A DNA stretch of 20,750 nt from Methanosarcina sp. (GTDB taxonomy: Archaea > Halobacteriota > Methanosarcinia > Methanosarcinales > Methanosarcinaceae): positions 24,649-45,398 of the forward strand of contig DUGS01000063.1 in the NCBI GenBank assembly GCA_013331265.1. The letters run 5' to 3'. Below the pieces are notes generated by a model. The model searched no databases and had not been told where the DNA came from. It saw nothing but the letters and a program-made list of their open reading frames with translations. Shown piece after piece: positions 1 through 8,108 of the stretch. Position 1 is the first letter of the stretch, and each line of letters begins with the position of its first letter. Made by a program: the position numbers and the translations under genes.

Positions 1-13
1 AGCCCGGTTACCC

Positions 14-43
14 AAAAAACAAAACAACCTTGAGGTTGTTTTG
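14..43 (-). terminator. Hairpin plus U-tract terminator of the solenoid-repeat gene
   Basis: Bases 20-30 and 33-43 form a perfect 11-bp inverted repeat with a 2-base centre. On the minus strand the stem is followed at once by six T residues (the A run at 14-19). It lies about 60 bases beyond the stop codon at 101-103 of the minus-strand gene, so it most likely ends that transcript. Confidence 0.65.
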
Positions 44-100
44 TATCCAAAAACAGTATAAAATATTGTTCAAATATCGTTCGAGTAATAAACCAGCAAA

Positions 101-1465
101 TTAAGCCAGTCCTGTAGACTCATCAATGTACAAATCCAGCGAAGAAAGCACCTGTGCCCTCCTGTATTCTGATTGAATTCCGGTGGCCATCTCAAGGGCA
201 TTTTCAAGAATTTCTTTTTTTCTCGCTTCATCAAGATGTGGAATAATAAACGAGAGAGCTTCAGGCCTTGTGTCTTTATCTTTAAGGTTGAAAGCTAACT
301 GAAGGGCTTCTTCTATGATTTCTTCTTTTCTCTGCCCATTCAGGTATGGGACAAGCAAAGAAAGTGCCTGTACCCTCAGATACTCAGACAGAATCCCATG
401 TGCCAGGTCAAGAGCTTTTTCCATAATTCTTTCATTTTTTGAACCGTACAGATGCGGTACAACCGAGGAAAGGATCTGGAATTTTGCATCACTGTATTGA
501 ATGTGGAAGGCAAAGGAAAATATATTTTCAATAAGCCTTTCTTTTCCTGGCCCTCTAAGATGTGGGACAAGAGAACAGAGGACAAGGGACCTTTCGCCTT
601 CGTCCTGAATATTGGATGCAGAAAAAAGGGTTTTTTCTATAAGTTCTGTCCTTCCTGGTCCCTCCAGATAAGGAACAAGCAAGGAAAGGGCCTGTGACCT
701 TAAATCCCCATATTCAATTTTGGAGGCAAAATCAATGGCTTTTTCCATAAACTCATCTTTTCCTGGCCCCTCCAGTTGGGAGAGAACCGAAAGACGGGCC
801 TGAAACCTTTGGGCTTCACTTTGACCTACAATATTCATTTCTGCAATTTGTGCCATTCTTTTTGCACTGGGAGTTTCTTCAGTTCTAATTCCCTGGTTAA
901 GTTGAATGTGAGTATACTGGTTCCTCAGCTTTCTAATACTGAGATTGGCTTCGGGCCCCTGGAGAGAGGAATTTATTTCAGTGCCCGACAGTTCTAACTG
1001 CTCTAACTCCTGAACAGTACTCTTTTTTGCCAGAAATTCGTCAAGCAAATTATAAATTTTTTTTAATATGTTATATCTATCATTCGTACTTTGTATTTTA
1101 AGCCTGGCAGAATCCTCTTCGATCATCTTCTGAATTGCTTCATCTTCCATAAAAGATGAAATTTCTAGAGCCAAATCGGGGTCCTGCTCAAGAGCATTTA
1201 GAATCTCCTGAATAAAGACCTGTTTTACCTCCGGGTCAGCAGGTGCAACAACCATATCTCCTGCGGCTTCTTTTAACTCGGGCCGTTCTCCAGAACAAAG
1301 TTTTCCCCACAGTTTTTTCTTAACTGCCCATAAATCAGTTCCTGCTTTTTTGCCGGCTTCTGCATCCGCTTTTTTAGACCCAATGACAAGGTAGGGAATT
1401 ACAGGCTCAAGAAAATCCGTGGCTGTTTGTGCCAGTTGTATGATTGTTACATCCTGTTGTCGCAT
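101..1465 (-). CDS. Solenoid protein with about seven 36-residue helical repeats
   Basis: Function unknown. The C-terminal half (about residues 225-454) is a tandem array of 36-residue units. Each begins LSxLVPYL or LSxLVPHL, followed by a G-P-G or similar turn, an acidic/basic E-x-I-E-x-A-L helix and an R-x-x-A-L exit. The last unit is truncated. This resembles the ALxxLAPHL-type repeats known from bacterial and cyanobacterial signalling or conflict proteins and suggests an alpha-solenoid that binds a partner. The N-terminal 120 residues (VIPYL, then a basic stretch, LWGKL, then an acidic helical segment) look like a separate helical domain. No catalytic motif or membrane span is evident. 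An ATG at 1480 would add five residues (459 aa) but has no ribosome binding site. The ATG at 1465 is preceded by AAGGA with a 7-base spacer, so I prefer it. The gene is transcribed alone, divergent from the serpin gene, and ends at a clear terminator. Confidence 0.8.
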   Translation of the reverse strand: MRQQDVTIIQLAQTATDFLEPVIPYLVIGSKKADAEAGKKAGTDLWAVKKKLWGKLCSGERPELKEAAGDMVVAPADPEVKQVFIQEILNALEQDPDLALEISSFMEDEAIQKMIEEDSARLKIQSTNDRYNILKKIYNLLDEFLAKKSTVQELEQLELSGTEINSSLQGPEANLSIRKLRNQYTHIQLNQGIRTEETPSAKRMAQIAEMNIVGQSEAQRFQARLSVLSQLEGPGKDEFMEKAIDFASKIEYGDLRSQALSLLVPYLEGPGRTELIEKTLFSASNIQDEGERSLVLCSLVPHLRGPGKERLIENIFSFAFHIQYSDAKFQILSSVVPHLYGSKNERIMEKALDLAHGILSEYLRVQALSLLVPYLNGQRKEEIIEEALQLAFNLKDKDTRPEALSFIIPHLDEARKKEILENALEMATGIQSEYRRAQVLSSLDLYIDESTGLA

Positions 1466-1736
1466 TATTTCATCCTTCATTTACAAAATATTGTGTATTC
1501 TCTCGTTGACTAGTTCCAGAATAAAGTGATATCAGTAAATGTAATGCCTATACTGGAATAAATATGATAACAGATAAATACTTCGTTGGAGGCTTAGAAA
1601 GCTCAGTATTATTACTATTGTATATAAGAATATAATAATGTACCATGAGTACAGGATGCATGTATACTTGATAATGCATTCTGTGGTTGTAAAAAAACAT
1701 CTTTATTTTTCAAAAAACTAAATATTCTTTATGTAA

Positions 1737-1745
1737 TATATAAAT
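1737..1745 (+). promoter_or_regulatory. Putative TATA box of the serpin gene
   Basis: The AT-rich box TATATAAAT lies about 40 bases before the serpin ATG. A start about 25 bases downstream of it would give a leader of only 10-20 bases, which fits the absence of a ribosome binding site before 1781. The rest of the 1481-1780 divergent intergenic region shows nothing else I can support. Confidence 0.35.
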
Positions 1746-1780
1746 ATGTTTTAGTATGGTGTTTCCAAATATTCTAATAT

Positions 1781-3058
1781 ATGACCAAAATAAAAATTAT
1801 TTTTCTTATATCTATTCTAACATTACTGTTCACAGGCTGCCTCGAAGATGCGGCTGTAGTCAAAGAAAAAAAAGATGCAGTTGAGGAAAATTCAATAAAT
1901 GCGGACTCAGTTGAAGATTATGATATTGCAGCTGCAAACAATGCTTTTGCTTTTGACATGTATTCACAACTGACGCAACCGGAAACCGGAGATTATGAAA
2001 ACATCTTTTTTTCGCCGCACAGCATTTCTGCTGCCATGGCGGTCTGTTATGAAGGGGCGGAAAATACCACGAAGGAACAGATCTCAAACGTATTTCATTT
2101 CCCCTCCAATAAAACAGTTTTAAAAGTTCGTTTGGAGAGAATAAACGACAAGATAAATTCCGAAAATAAAGATTACGAGCTTGAAACTGCAAATGCTCTC
2201 TGGGTACAGGAAGGATATCCCATAAAAGATGATTATATTTTCAACGTGAAAAAATACTATGACGGAGAAGTAACAAATCTCGATTTTGTGAGAAAACCGG
2301 ATAATTCCAGAAATACCATCAATGAATGGGTTGAAAATAAAACCAGCGATAAAATCAAGGATCTGGTTCCAATAAGTATGATTACACCTGATACTCGGGT
2401 AATTATTACAAATGCAATTTACTTCAATGGAAAATGGGTGTATGAATTTGATAAGGAACTGACGGACAAAAAACCTTTTTATCCATCAAAAGGAGAAGAA
2501 GTCTCTGTTGACATGATGTACATGTCTAAAAGTTTTAATTATGGCGAAAACTTAAAGGCAAAAATCATAGAATTGCCTTATAAAGGCAATAACTTATCTA
2601 TGTACATCGTGCTCCCGAAAAGCAATAGTATTGGAAAGTTTGAAACGGAATTCACATTGAACGATTACTCAGAACTTAAAAATGACATGGAATCCGTTGA
2701 AGAAGTAAAGGTCTCTATCCCGAAATTCAAGTTTGAGACTAAAACAGAGCTTTCCGATTCCCTTATTGAAATGGGCGTTGAGGATGCCTTTGGGCAGGCG
2801 GACTTTTCAGGAATTAGCGACAGTCCATTAGCAATATCCAGAGTGATTCATCAAACATTTATAGATGTGAAGGAAGAAGGTACTGAAGCTGCTGCAGCAA
2901 CAATGGTTGAAATGGATAAGGGTATGGACTCATGGGATTCAGAACCAAAAGAATTCAAAGCCGACCACCCGTTCATGTTCTTCATAGAGGACAGAAGGAC
3001 AAACTGCATCCTTTTCATGGGAAAAGTTGAATGCCCGGAGTATGAGGGCAACGCCTAA
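1781..3058 (+). CDS. Serpin-family protease inhibitor, predicted lipoprotein
   Basis: Serpins are suicide inhibitors of serine or cysteine proteases: the target cleaves the reactive-centre loop and is trapped as the loop inserts into the central sheet. Residues 1-20 form a lipoprotein signal peptide (basic start, hydrophobic core, F-T-G-C at 17-20), so the protein is probably anchored outside the membrane. A full-length serpin fold follows. NIFFSPHSISAAMAVCYEGA is the classic helix B region. The hinge is G-T-E-A-A-A-A-T from residue 367; its small residues at P12-P9 predict an inhibitory serpin. The family signature near the C terminus is F-K-A-D-H-P-F-M-F-F. Aligned by eye to antitrypsin, the loop is about five residues longer, so P1 is uncertain; the bond falls near K380-G381-M382. 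The length of 425 aa is normal for a serpin with an added signal. No ribosome binding site is visible, which fits a short-leader transcript. The target protease cannot be read from this window. Confidence 0.95.
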   Translation: MTKIKIIFLISILTLLFTGCLEDAAVVKEKKDAVEENSINADSVEDYDIAAANNAFAFDMYSQLTQPETGDYENIFFSPHSISAAMAVCYEGAENTTKEQISNVFHFPSNKTVLKVRLERINDKINSENKDYELETANALWVQEGYPIKDDYIFNVKKYYDGEVTNLDFVRKPDNSRNTINEWVENKTSDKIKDLVPISMITPDTRVIITNAIYFNGKWVYEFDKELTDKKPFYPSKGEEVSVDMMYMSKSFNYGENLKAKIIELPYKGNNLSMYIVLPKSNSIGKFETEFTLNDYSELKNDMESVEEVKVSIPKFKFETKTELSDSLIEMGVEDAFGQADFSGISDSPLAISRVIHQTFIDVKEEGTEAAAATMVEMDKGMDSWDSEPKEFKADHPFMFFIEDRRTNCILFMGKVECPEYEGNA

Positions 3059-3102
3059 TATCCTTTTTACTGCCAGCTAAAATTCAAAATCAATAGTTAT
3101 AA

Positions 3103-3112
3103 GATATATAAA
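3103..3112 (+). promoter_or_regulatory. Putative TATA box of the HEAT-repeat gene
   Basis: GATATATAAA is preceded by an AT-rich stretch. A start about 25 bases downstream (near 3135) gives a leader of about 35 bases that contains the GGTGGG ribosome binding site before 3172. It separates this gene from the serpin transcript, which may end in the T run at 3063-3067. Confidence 0.35.
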
Positions 3113-3171
3113 CTGCCAAACTGGAATATATCATAACAGGAAGAGACCAGAGTAGTTGTTGGTGGGAATTC

Positions 3172-5874
3172 TTGAGTAGCCAGCCCGGAATACATGATAA
3201 AACTTTCAGTCAGTTGCCGGATGAACGCATAAAAGCTGCAAGACAGCTGGGAGCCCTTTTTGAGGCATTTCCAGATAGGAGGCAGGCGTTTGAAGACCTT
3301 TTAAGGCTCTGTTCCGACATGGACAGTGAGGTCAGGGAAGAGGCCATTAATTCCCTTAAAACTGTTTTTCCCAATGTGCCGGAAAAGGAACTGGTCTGGG
3401 AGAGGTTTGAAAACCTGACGGCTTATCCTGTTGAACAGGTCTTGAAAGCGGCAGTTGACGCCCTGATTACTGTTTTTCCCCTGATGCCGGATAAAAACAG
3501 AGCATGGAAAGACCTGATCGACCTGGCAAACTCAAAGTCAAGCCTTGAGGACGTAGGCAGGGGGATTATTAGCTCTCTTCCAAATGTCATTTCCGAATTC
3601 TTGGATAAGGGACAGGCATGGAAGGATTTGCTGGAAATGACAGCATCAGACGACCCCTATATTCGGGAAAAGGCGATTTCTTTTTTAAGCATGGTTTTTC
3701 CGGAGCTTCCTGAGGAAAAAAAAGGTGAAGCATGGGAAGGCCTGCTTGAACTGGCAGGCGAAGCCGTGGACATACATGTTCGGGAACAGGCTGCAAAGAT
3801 TCCTGGAAAGGTTTTTCCATTTTTGCCCGATGATAAAAAAGATGATGGCTGGGAAGAGATGCTGAATCTGGCAGGAAAAACCGTGGATCAGGTAGTGCAA
3901 AAGGAAATCCTGATCTCTCTGCCTTCCGTCTTTTCTTCGGTCCCGGATAAAAAAAGAGCATGGAGTAACATTTTCATGCTTACAGAAGACGATAGAGAGC
4001 CTGTCAGAAAGCAGGCTGTAGACATTCTTGTTTCTATCTTTCCTGACATGTCAGATAAAAACAGGGCTTGGTCTGATTTTCTTAAGCTGACAGGAGCACG
4101 GGACATGTATGTAAAGGATACTTCTGCAGATGCCCTTGTTAGTGTTTTCCCGTACCTTGAAGATAAAAACACTGCCTGGAAAGAACTTATAGGACTTACC
4201 GAAAACGAAGATGAATATATTCGGAAAACAGCTGCTGATGCACTTAGCAAAGTTTTTCCATACATGTCTTATAAAAATCAGGCATATTCTGACCTTGAAA
4301 ATCTGGATGAAAAATATGAACAGGATAAAGAAAAAGGAATCAAAAAGCCTGCCTTTGACTTCCTGAGACCGACAGGGGAAAAAGACAAATATGTGCGAAA
4401 AGATGCAGCAGAACCTTTTTCAAGAGTATATTCCGGGCGTCCTGACAAAGAAATTGTAGAAGAGCTCCTTCGACTCAGTTCGGACCCTGACCCACAGATG
4501 AGAAGAGGTGCAATTGAATCTCTTCTTGTTCTTTATTCGCGAAAATCAGGCAAAGAACAGGATATCTGGCGCGAACTTCTGAAAGTGTCTGGAGATGCGG
4601 ACACAGGTTTCAGAAAAGACGCTGCTGGACTGCTTTCGCATGTCTTTCCGGCAGTTGAAGAAAAGCCTGATGTTTTTTTTGACCTTGTCAGGCTCACTGA
4701 AAGCCAGGACACCAAGCTAAGAAAGAAAGCAGCAGAGCTTCTTGCTTCCGCATTTACATATACCGATAATAAGCAGAGTGCATGGGATGACCTTTTGAGA
4801 CTTACGTCCGCTGAAGACAGGGAGGTCAGGAAAGGGGCGGTACTTGCTCTCTCATCTGGCTATTCGGAGGTTCCGGATAAAGAAAAAGTCTGGAGTGACC
4901 TTATCAGGCTTTCGGCTCACAGTGACAGTTTTGTGCAGAGAGTTGCAACACGATCCCTTGGGCCTGCCTTTTTTTATGTGCCTGATAAAACGCAGGCATG
5001 GAGAGACCTGCAGGTTCTTATCGACAACCCTTACATTTATGTACGCAGGTATGCACTCCAATCCCTTGGAAGGGCCTCTCTCTGGAGGGCGTTCAGGGCG
5101 GAAAATGAAGCTACTTATCTTTTCGGGCTTAAAGAGGCAGTCAAATACTTTAAACAGGGGGCAGAAACCTCTATAGGTACTGGTATTATTCCCGAATTTT
5201 ACTATCCATTTTATGAGGCCCTCTTACAGGTCCTTTTCGCTGAAAGGTCTTCAAGACTCGAAAGTGAACGGTATTTATCAGAGGTAACCCATGGGATCAT
5301 GGATCTGGAAGAAAACCAGAGGCTTCTTCAAATTCTTGAAGAATTCACAGGGCTCCTCAGAGCAGCAGGAGAACTGGCTCCCGGAGATCTGCCTGCCCGA
5401 AAGAAACTTCTTGAGGCCTGTATTGAAGCTTTTGACAGGTCTTCAGGATTTTTCGGGGCTGTAGAAGAAGATGCCATTCTAGCGCAAAAAACCTTGAAAA
5501 AAGAGTATCCAAAAAGCGGAAAAGTTATTCAGGAACAGAAACTAAAAGATGTTCTTTCCGGAATCCGGTATAAAGCAAGGACGGCCTGCCTTCAGGCAAA
5601 AGGCAAGCCTACAGAAAAAATGGCATGTATTGTTAGTCAAAAGGTAAGGGAATGGACTTTTCAGGATCTGGAAAGAGATAGAAAAAAGCTGGACAGACAG
5701 CTTGAATCCCTGCTTGATATCCTCATAATCCAGATACCTTATGTTCCTGAAAATACGTTTATTTTTGAGAATCTTGAAAATATCAGGCAGGAGCAGGACC
5801 TTCTTGAACGCTACAGGCGGGTCGGCAGGTTAATAAGCCTGATTCCCAGAGTCAGGATGTCCTCAAGAGCTTGA
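3172..5874 (+). CDS. Large HEAT-repeat protein with an uncharacterised C-terminal domain
   Basis: Function unknown; probably a cytoplasmic scaffold, since no signal peptide or membrane span is seen. Residues 25-634 hold about sixteen tandem units of about 36 residues with consensus F-P-x-x-P-D-K-x-x-A-W-x-D-L-x-x-L-T, then a D-x-x-V-R-K-x-A-A turn and a second helix. This is the HEAT/PBS-lyase-like pattern: two helices with a conserved Asp/Arg turn. One unit near residue 375 carries a charged insertion of about 20 residues. Residues 635-900 are not repeats. They are helix-rich and charged, with three Cys (in ARTACLQ, KMACIV and LEACIEA contexts), and end in likely coiled-coil helices. The start is TTG at 3172, preceded by GGTGGG at a suitable distance; no ATG in the early frame competes. 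The two neighbours (serpin, DUF4177-like) give no functional link. Confidence 0.85.
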   Translation: MSSQPGIHDKTFSQLPDERIKAARQLGALFEAFPDRRQAFEDLLRLCSDMDSEVREEAINSLKTVFPNVPEKELVWERFENLTAYPVEQVLKAAVDALITVFPLMPDKNRAWKDLIDLANSKSSLEDVGRGIISSLPNVISEFLDKGQAWKDLLEMTASDDPYIREKAISFLSMVFPELPEEKKGEAWEGLLELAGEAVDIHVREQAAKIPGKVFPFLPDDKKDDGWEEMLNLAGKTVDQVVQKEILISLPSVFSSVPDKKRAWSNIFMLTEDDREPVRKQAVDILVSIFPDMSDKNRAWSDFLKLTGARDMYVKDTSADALVSVFPYLEDKNTAWKELIGLTENEDEYIRKTAADALSKVFPYMSYKNQAYSDLENLDEKYEQDKEKGIKKPAFDFLRPTGEKDKYVRKDAAEPFSRVYSGRPDKEIVEELLRLSSDPDPQMRRGAIESLLVLYSRKSGKEQDIWRELLKVSGDADTGFRKDAAGLLSHVFPAVEEKPDVFFDLVRLTESQDTKLRKKAAELLASAFTYTDNKQSAWDDLLRLTSAEDREVRKGAVLALSSGYSEVPDKEKVWSDLIRLSAHSDSFVQRVATRSLGPAFFYVPDKTQAWRDLQVLIDNPYIYVRRYALQSLGRASLWRAFRAENEATYLFGLKEAVKYFKQGAETSIGTGIIPEFYYPFYEALLQVLFAERSSRLESERYLSEVTHGIMDLEENQRLLQILEEFTGLLRAAGELAPGDLPARKKLLEACIEAFDRSSGFFGAVEEDAILAQKTLKKEYPKSGKVIQEQKLKDVLSGIRYKARTACLQAKGKPTEKMACIVSQKVREWTFQDLERDRKKLDRQLESLLDILIIQIPYVPENTFIFENLENIRQEQDLLERYRRVGRLISLIPRVRMSSRA

Positions 5875-5890
5875 GATAAAAGTCCAGCCA

Positions 5891-5897
5891 TTTTTTT
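5891..5897 (+). terminator. Possible oligo-U terminator after the HEAT-repeat gene
   Basis: A run of seven T residues lies 17-23 bases past the stop codon, and a separate promoter-like box follows. Archaeal transcription can end at such U tracts without a hairpin; no stem is visible here. Confidence 0.3.
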
Positions 5898-5910
5898 CGT
5901 TTGTCCGGGT

Positions 5911-5919
5911 TATTTATAG
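5911..5919 (+). promoter_or_regulatory. Putative TATA box of the DUF4177-like gene
   Basis: TATTTATAG lies about 60 bases upstream of the ATG at 5975. A start about 25 bases on gives a leader of about 35 bases that carries a strong ribosome binding site. A second AT box (TAAGTATAAA, 5934-5943) is possible but would place the start almost on the ribosome binding site. Confidence 0.3.
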
Positions 5920-5974
5920 TTTCATCACAATTTAAGTATAAAGTTTCTCTTTATCGTTAACAGGAGGGGTGATA

Positions 5975-6160
5975 ATGACGAAGCTATGGGAGTATGATTC
6001 TCGCAGAATTCATGGTGTGCACATGCCACAGCAGATGAGCGATCTTGAAAGAATTGGAAATGAAGGCTGGGAACTGGTTCTGATAAAAGATGACATCGAT
6101 GATGAAGGAACAGTAACCGCGATTTTTAAACGGGAGAAGAAAGAAGTCGTACCTGAGTGA
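5975..6160 (+). CDS. Small DUF4177-like protein
   Basis: A 61-residue soluble protein. The pattern L-W-E-Y near the start, then a central L-x-R-I-G-N-E-G-W-E-L-V and a terminal A-I-F-K-R, is the DUF4177 pattern (WEY ... lG.eGWElV ... fKR), a small domain of unknown function. The start is decided by the ribosome binding site: GGAGGGGTGA at 5963-5972 is 7 bases before ATG 5975, while an in-frame GTG at 5969 lies inside that site and is unlikely to be used. The gene seems monocistronic, with its own promoter-like box upstream and several T runs (6178-6199) downstream. Confidence 0.8.
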   Translation: MTKLWEYDSRRIHGVHMPQQMSDLERIGNEGWELVLIKDDIDDEGTVTAIFKREKKEVVPE

Positions 6161-6291
6161 TAAAAATTTTCACTGAACATTTTTCATTTTTAAAAATATT
6201 TCCTTATTAATTTTTAATAAACAATTAGATAATTTCAATACAAAAAGTTTATTTTTTTCAAATAAAATTTAATAACTGTAGAGATAAGTTC

Positions 6292-6300
6292 TTTTATAAT
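6292..6300 (+). promoter_or_regulatory. Putative TATA box of the AI-2E family transporter gene
   Basis: TTTTATAAT lies about 40 bases before the ATG at 6336, so a start near 6320 would give a very short leader. That is consistent with the lack of any ribosome binding site before this gene. Confidence 0.35.
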
Positions 6301-6335
6301 GATAGTAAGTTATTTATCTACTTTTTCAGTATTTT

Positions 6336-7463
6336 ATGTATATGAAAAATTATGATCCTGTTAAAGCTACTTATGTTGTTATATTCATACTGGTTTCTTT
6401 ATATACTTTATATATAACATCAGCTTTTTTTTACGTTATTATTCTCAGTGCTCTTTTTGCTTACGTTATTCATCCCGTGTACTCATTCTGCCTCAGGTTC
6501 TTAAAGAGCAAGCAGATTTGTGCTATGATCCCTCTTGTCGCGGTCTTTCTTCTGATTGCATCCTCAGGCGTTGTGATATTGAAGGCCTTAATGAGTGAGA
6601 TCTCAAGAATTTTAGAAATTCCTAATACCCTTAACGGGTTTGCAAATATGGATCTCAGGCAGATGGTCGGGCTATTTGAGCCAATTATCCAGACTCATCC
6701 CGGGAAACTAACAGATAGCATAGGAGAATACCTGAACACTCTTGTCACGGATTATGTTCCTGAAATCCAGAATAATATCGTCCAGATCTCAACCGACCTT
6801 TCGGTCCTGATCATAGAGCTGATTGTAATCGTTGTCCTGACCTATTACCTTCTTGTTGAAAGCGAAACTATCGCAGCCGAACTTACCAGTCTCTTTCCGG
6901 ACAGAAAAGTAGGAATGGTATTCCTTGAAGAGCTAAATTACATTTACCAGAGCCTTTTCGTAGTTTATTTACTTACCTGTCTGGCAACCGGCATAATCGC
7001 AGGATTACTTTACTGGGTGCTTGGAGTACCTTATTCTCTTATCTGGGGAATCTTGACTTTCATAATGGCTCTCCTGCCTGTTGTCGGAGCAGGTACGGTT
7101 TACGGCCTACTTGCCATTTACTATGTCCTGGTTGCGGACTATTTTACAGCAGGGGCCCTGTTTTTCCTGGGAATCATATTCCTGAACCTTATCCCTGATT
7201 TTGTAATAAGACCAAAACTTGCCAGGAGCAGGGCTGCAATCCACCCGGCAATTACTCTCATAGCCTTTGCAGCTCCTGTCTTCGTTATAGGCCCGATTGG
7301 AATTATTATAGGCCCCCTTACATACGGCTTTTTGCTTGCAGCCTTAAGGACAAAGAAAATAATTGGGACTTCACCTGTCCAGACGGAAAGCTCGACTGCA
7401 GGTGCAATTGAAGGTCCGGCTAAAAGAGCGGTAGAAAAATCAGTTGAATTGCCGGTTGACTGA
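6336..7463 (+). CDS. AI-2E family (UPF0118/PerM-type) membrane transporter
   Basis: A 375-residue polytopic membrane protein. It has the layout of the AI-2E family: two or three N-terminal helices (about 12-75), a long extracytoplasmic/amphipathic segment (about 85-150), then a cluster of helices from about 155 to 340. Recognisable family regions are G-I-L-T-F-I-M-A-L-L-P-V-V-G (the usual f-I-P-x-x-G loop), P-D-F-V-I-R-P-K-L and the C-terminal G-P-I-G-I-I-I-G-P-L. Members have been linked to export of small molecules or Na+/H+ exchange, but the substrate cannot be inferred here. The last 35 residues are a hydrophilic tail. A second in-frame ATG at 6342 is equally possible as start; neither has a ribosome binding site. 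Confidence 0.9.
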   Translation: MYMKNYDPVKATYVVIFILVSLYTLYITSAFFYVIILSALFAYVIHPVYSFCLRFLKSKQICAMIPLVAVFLLIASSGVVILKALMSEISRILEIPNTLNGFANMDLRQMVGLFEPIIQTHPGKLTDSIGEYLNTLVTDYVPEIQNNIVQISTDLSVLIIELIVIVVLTYYLLVESETIAAELTSLFPDRKVGMVFLEELNYIYQSLFVVYLLTCLATGIIAGLLYWVLGVPYSLIWGILTFIMALLPVVGAGTVYGLLAIYYVLVADYFTAGALFFLGIIFLNLIPDFVIRPKLARSRAAIHPAITLIAFAAPVFVIGPIGIIIGPLTYGFLLAALRTKKIIGTSPVQTESSTAGAIEGPAKRAVEKSVELPVD

Positions 7464-7473
7464 TGGAAAGGGT

Positions 7474-7623
7474 ATGAATTTAATGATACTTAAGGAGAAT
7501 AGCAATTACTCAATCCTTCTAAGAACAACTTTGATCACGCAAGATATTATTTATCCCAGAATATCTGTAACAGAGCTGCAAGAGCTTATAAAAAAATACT
7601 TAATAGTTATTTTATTTTTTTAA
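7474..7623 (+). CDS. Doubtful 49-residue reading frame
   Basis: An open frame from ATG 7474 (second in-frame ATG at 7483) runs to TAA at 7621-7623, just before the first structured RNA copy. A purine-rich GGAAAGGG precedes the ATG but sits too close to be a good ribosome binding site. The end of the peptide is hydrophobic because it reads through a T run. No family recognised; it may be chance. Confidence 0.15.
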   Translation: MNLMILKENSNYSILLRTTLITQDIIYPRISVTELQELIKKYLIVILFF

Positions 7624-7627
7624 AAAA

Positions 7628-7828
7628 GGTTGCGTTCCCACCTGGATCCTGGAAGTTCCGAATACTTATAAGAGATGCTTTTGTTTTTGGGAAGAGGTTT
7701 GAGGTACTTGACTCATAGGCTGTGAGTTTTGTATATCTCTTTACTTGTGGAGTAGTTTTCGGAGTGGATGTTGAAGTATGTCTTTTGGAATAGGTCTTTT
7801 ACTAGTTAGGTGCTTGATGAGAACGCAA
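7628..7828 (+). ncRNA. Candidate structured RNA, copy A
   Basis: A 201-base element related to copy B at 8650-8819, in the same orientation. It is closed by TTGCGTTC (7630-7637) pairing with GAACGCAA (7821-7828). A second helix pairs CACCT (7639-7643) with AGGTG (7808-7812), extended by two G-U pairs. AAGAGAT (7670-7676) pairs with ATCTCTT (7735-7741), enclosing the conserved block TTTGGGAAGAGGTTT (7686-7700). TACT/AGTA (7742-7745, 7751-7754) forms a small hairpin. CTGGAAGTTCCGAAT (7649-7663) is identical in both copies. The 7755-7807 arm is G/T-rich, C-poor and about 30 bases longer than in copy B. No open frame is shared by the copies. A TATA-like CTTATAAAAA lies at 7585-7594. I do not recognise the RNA family. 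Confidence 0.6.
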
Positions 7829-7905
7829 ATTATACTATGTACTAACTGTATATAATATTTTCAATAAATAATATAATCTAACTTCTATATTCATTAGTCC
7901 ATTGA
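7829..7905 (+). repeat. AT-rich tail shared with the downstream copy
   Basis: Similarity to the second copy continues past the closing stem. Both have TTATA-TAT directly after it, then TATATAATATTTT about 15-20 bases on and ATTAGTC about 55-60 bases on (compare 8820-8900). The duplicated unit is therefore longer than the RNA itself. From here to 8090 the sequence is very AT-rich and I see no gene. Confidence 0.45.
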
Positions 7906-8108
7906 TATATTGTATTATTACTAATATAACCTTATACTATCAGGTAATTTACATATATACATGTTCAATTTGATAAAATCAGTAGAAATATATTTAGTTA
8001 AATTTTTAAAAAACGATATATATTACATAACCTATTTCTTGTATAAGACTTTGAGGCAAAAATTACTTTTTACTCTAATATTGTTCCGAAACCTGAGGAG
8101 GAAGAGGC

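Noticed and set aside
6248..6266. A 7-bp hairpin upstream of the AI-2E family gene
   Set aside because: The stem is almost entirely A-T in an AT-rich spacer, so it is expected by chance and would be weak.
7813..7822. Box C-like TTGATGA near the 3' end of RNA copy A as a sign of a C/D guide RNA
   Set aside because: It deviates from RTGATGA, lies at the wrong end, is not kept in copy B, and no box D partner is present.
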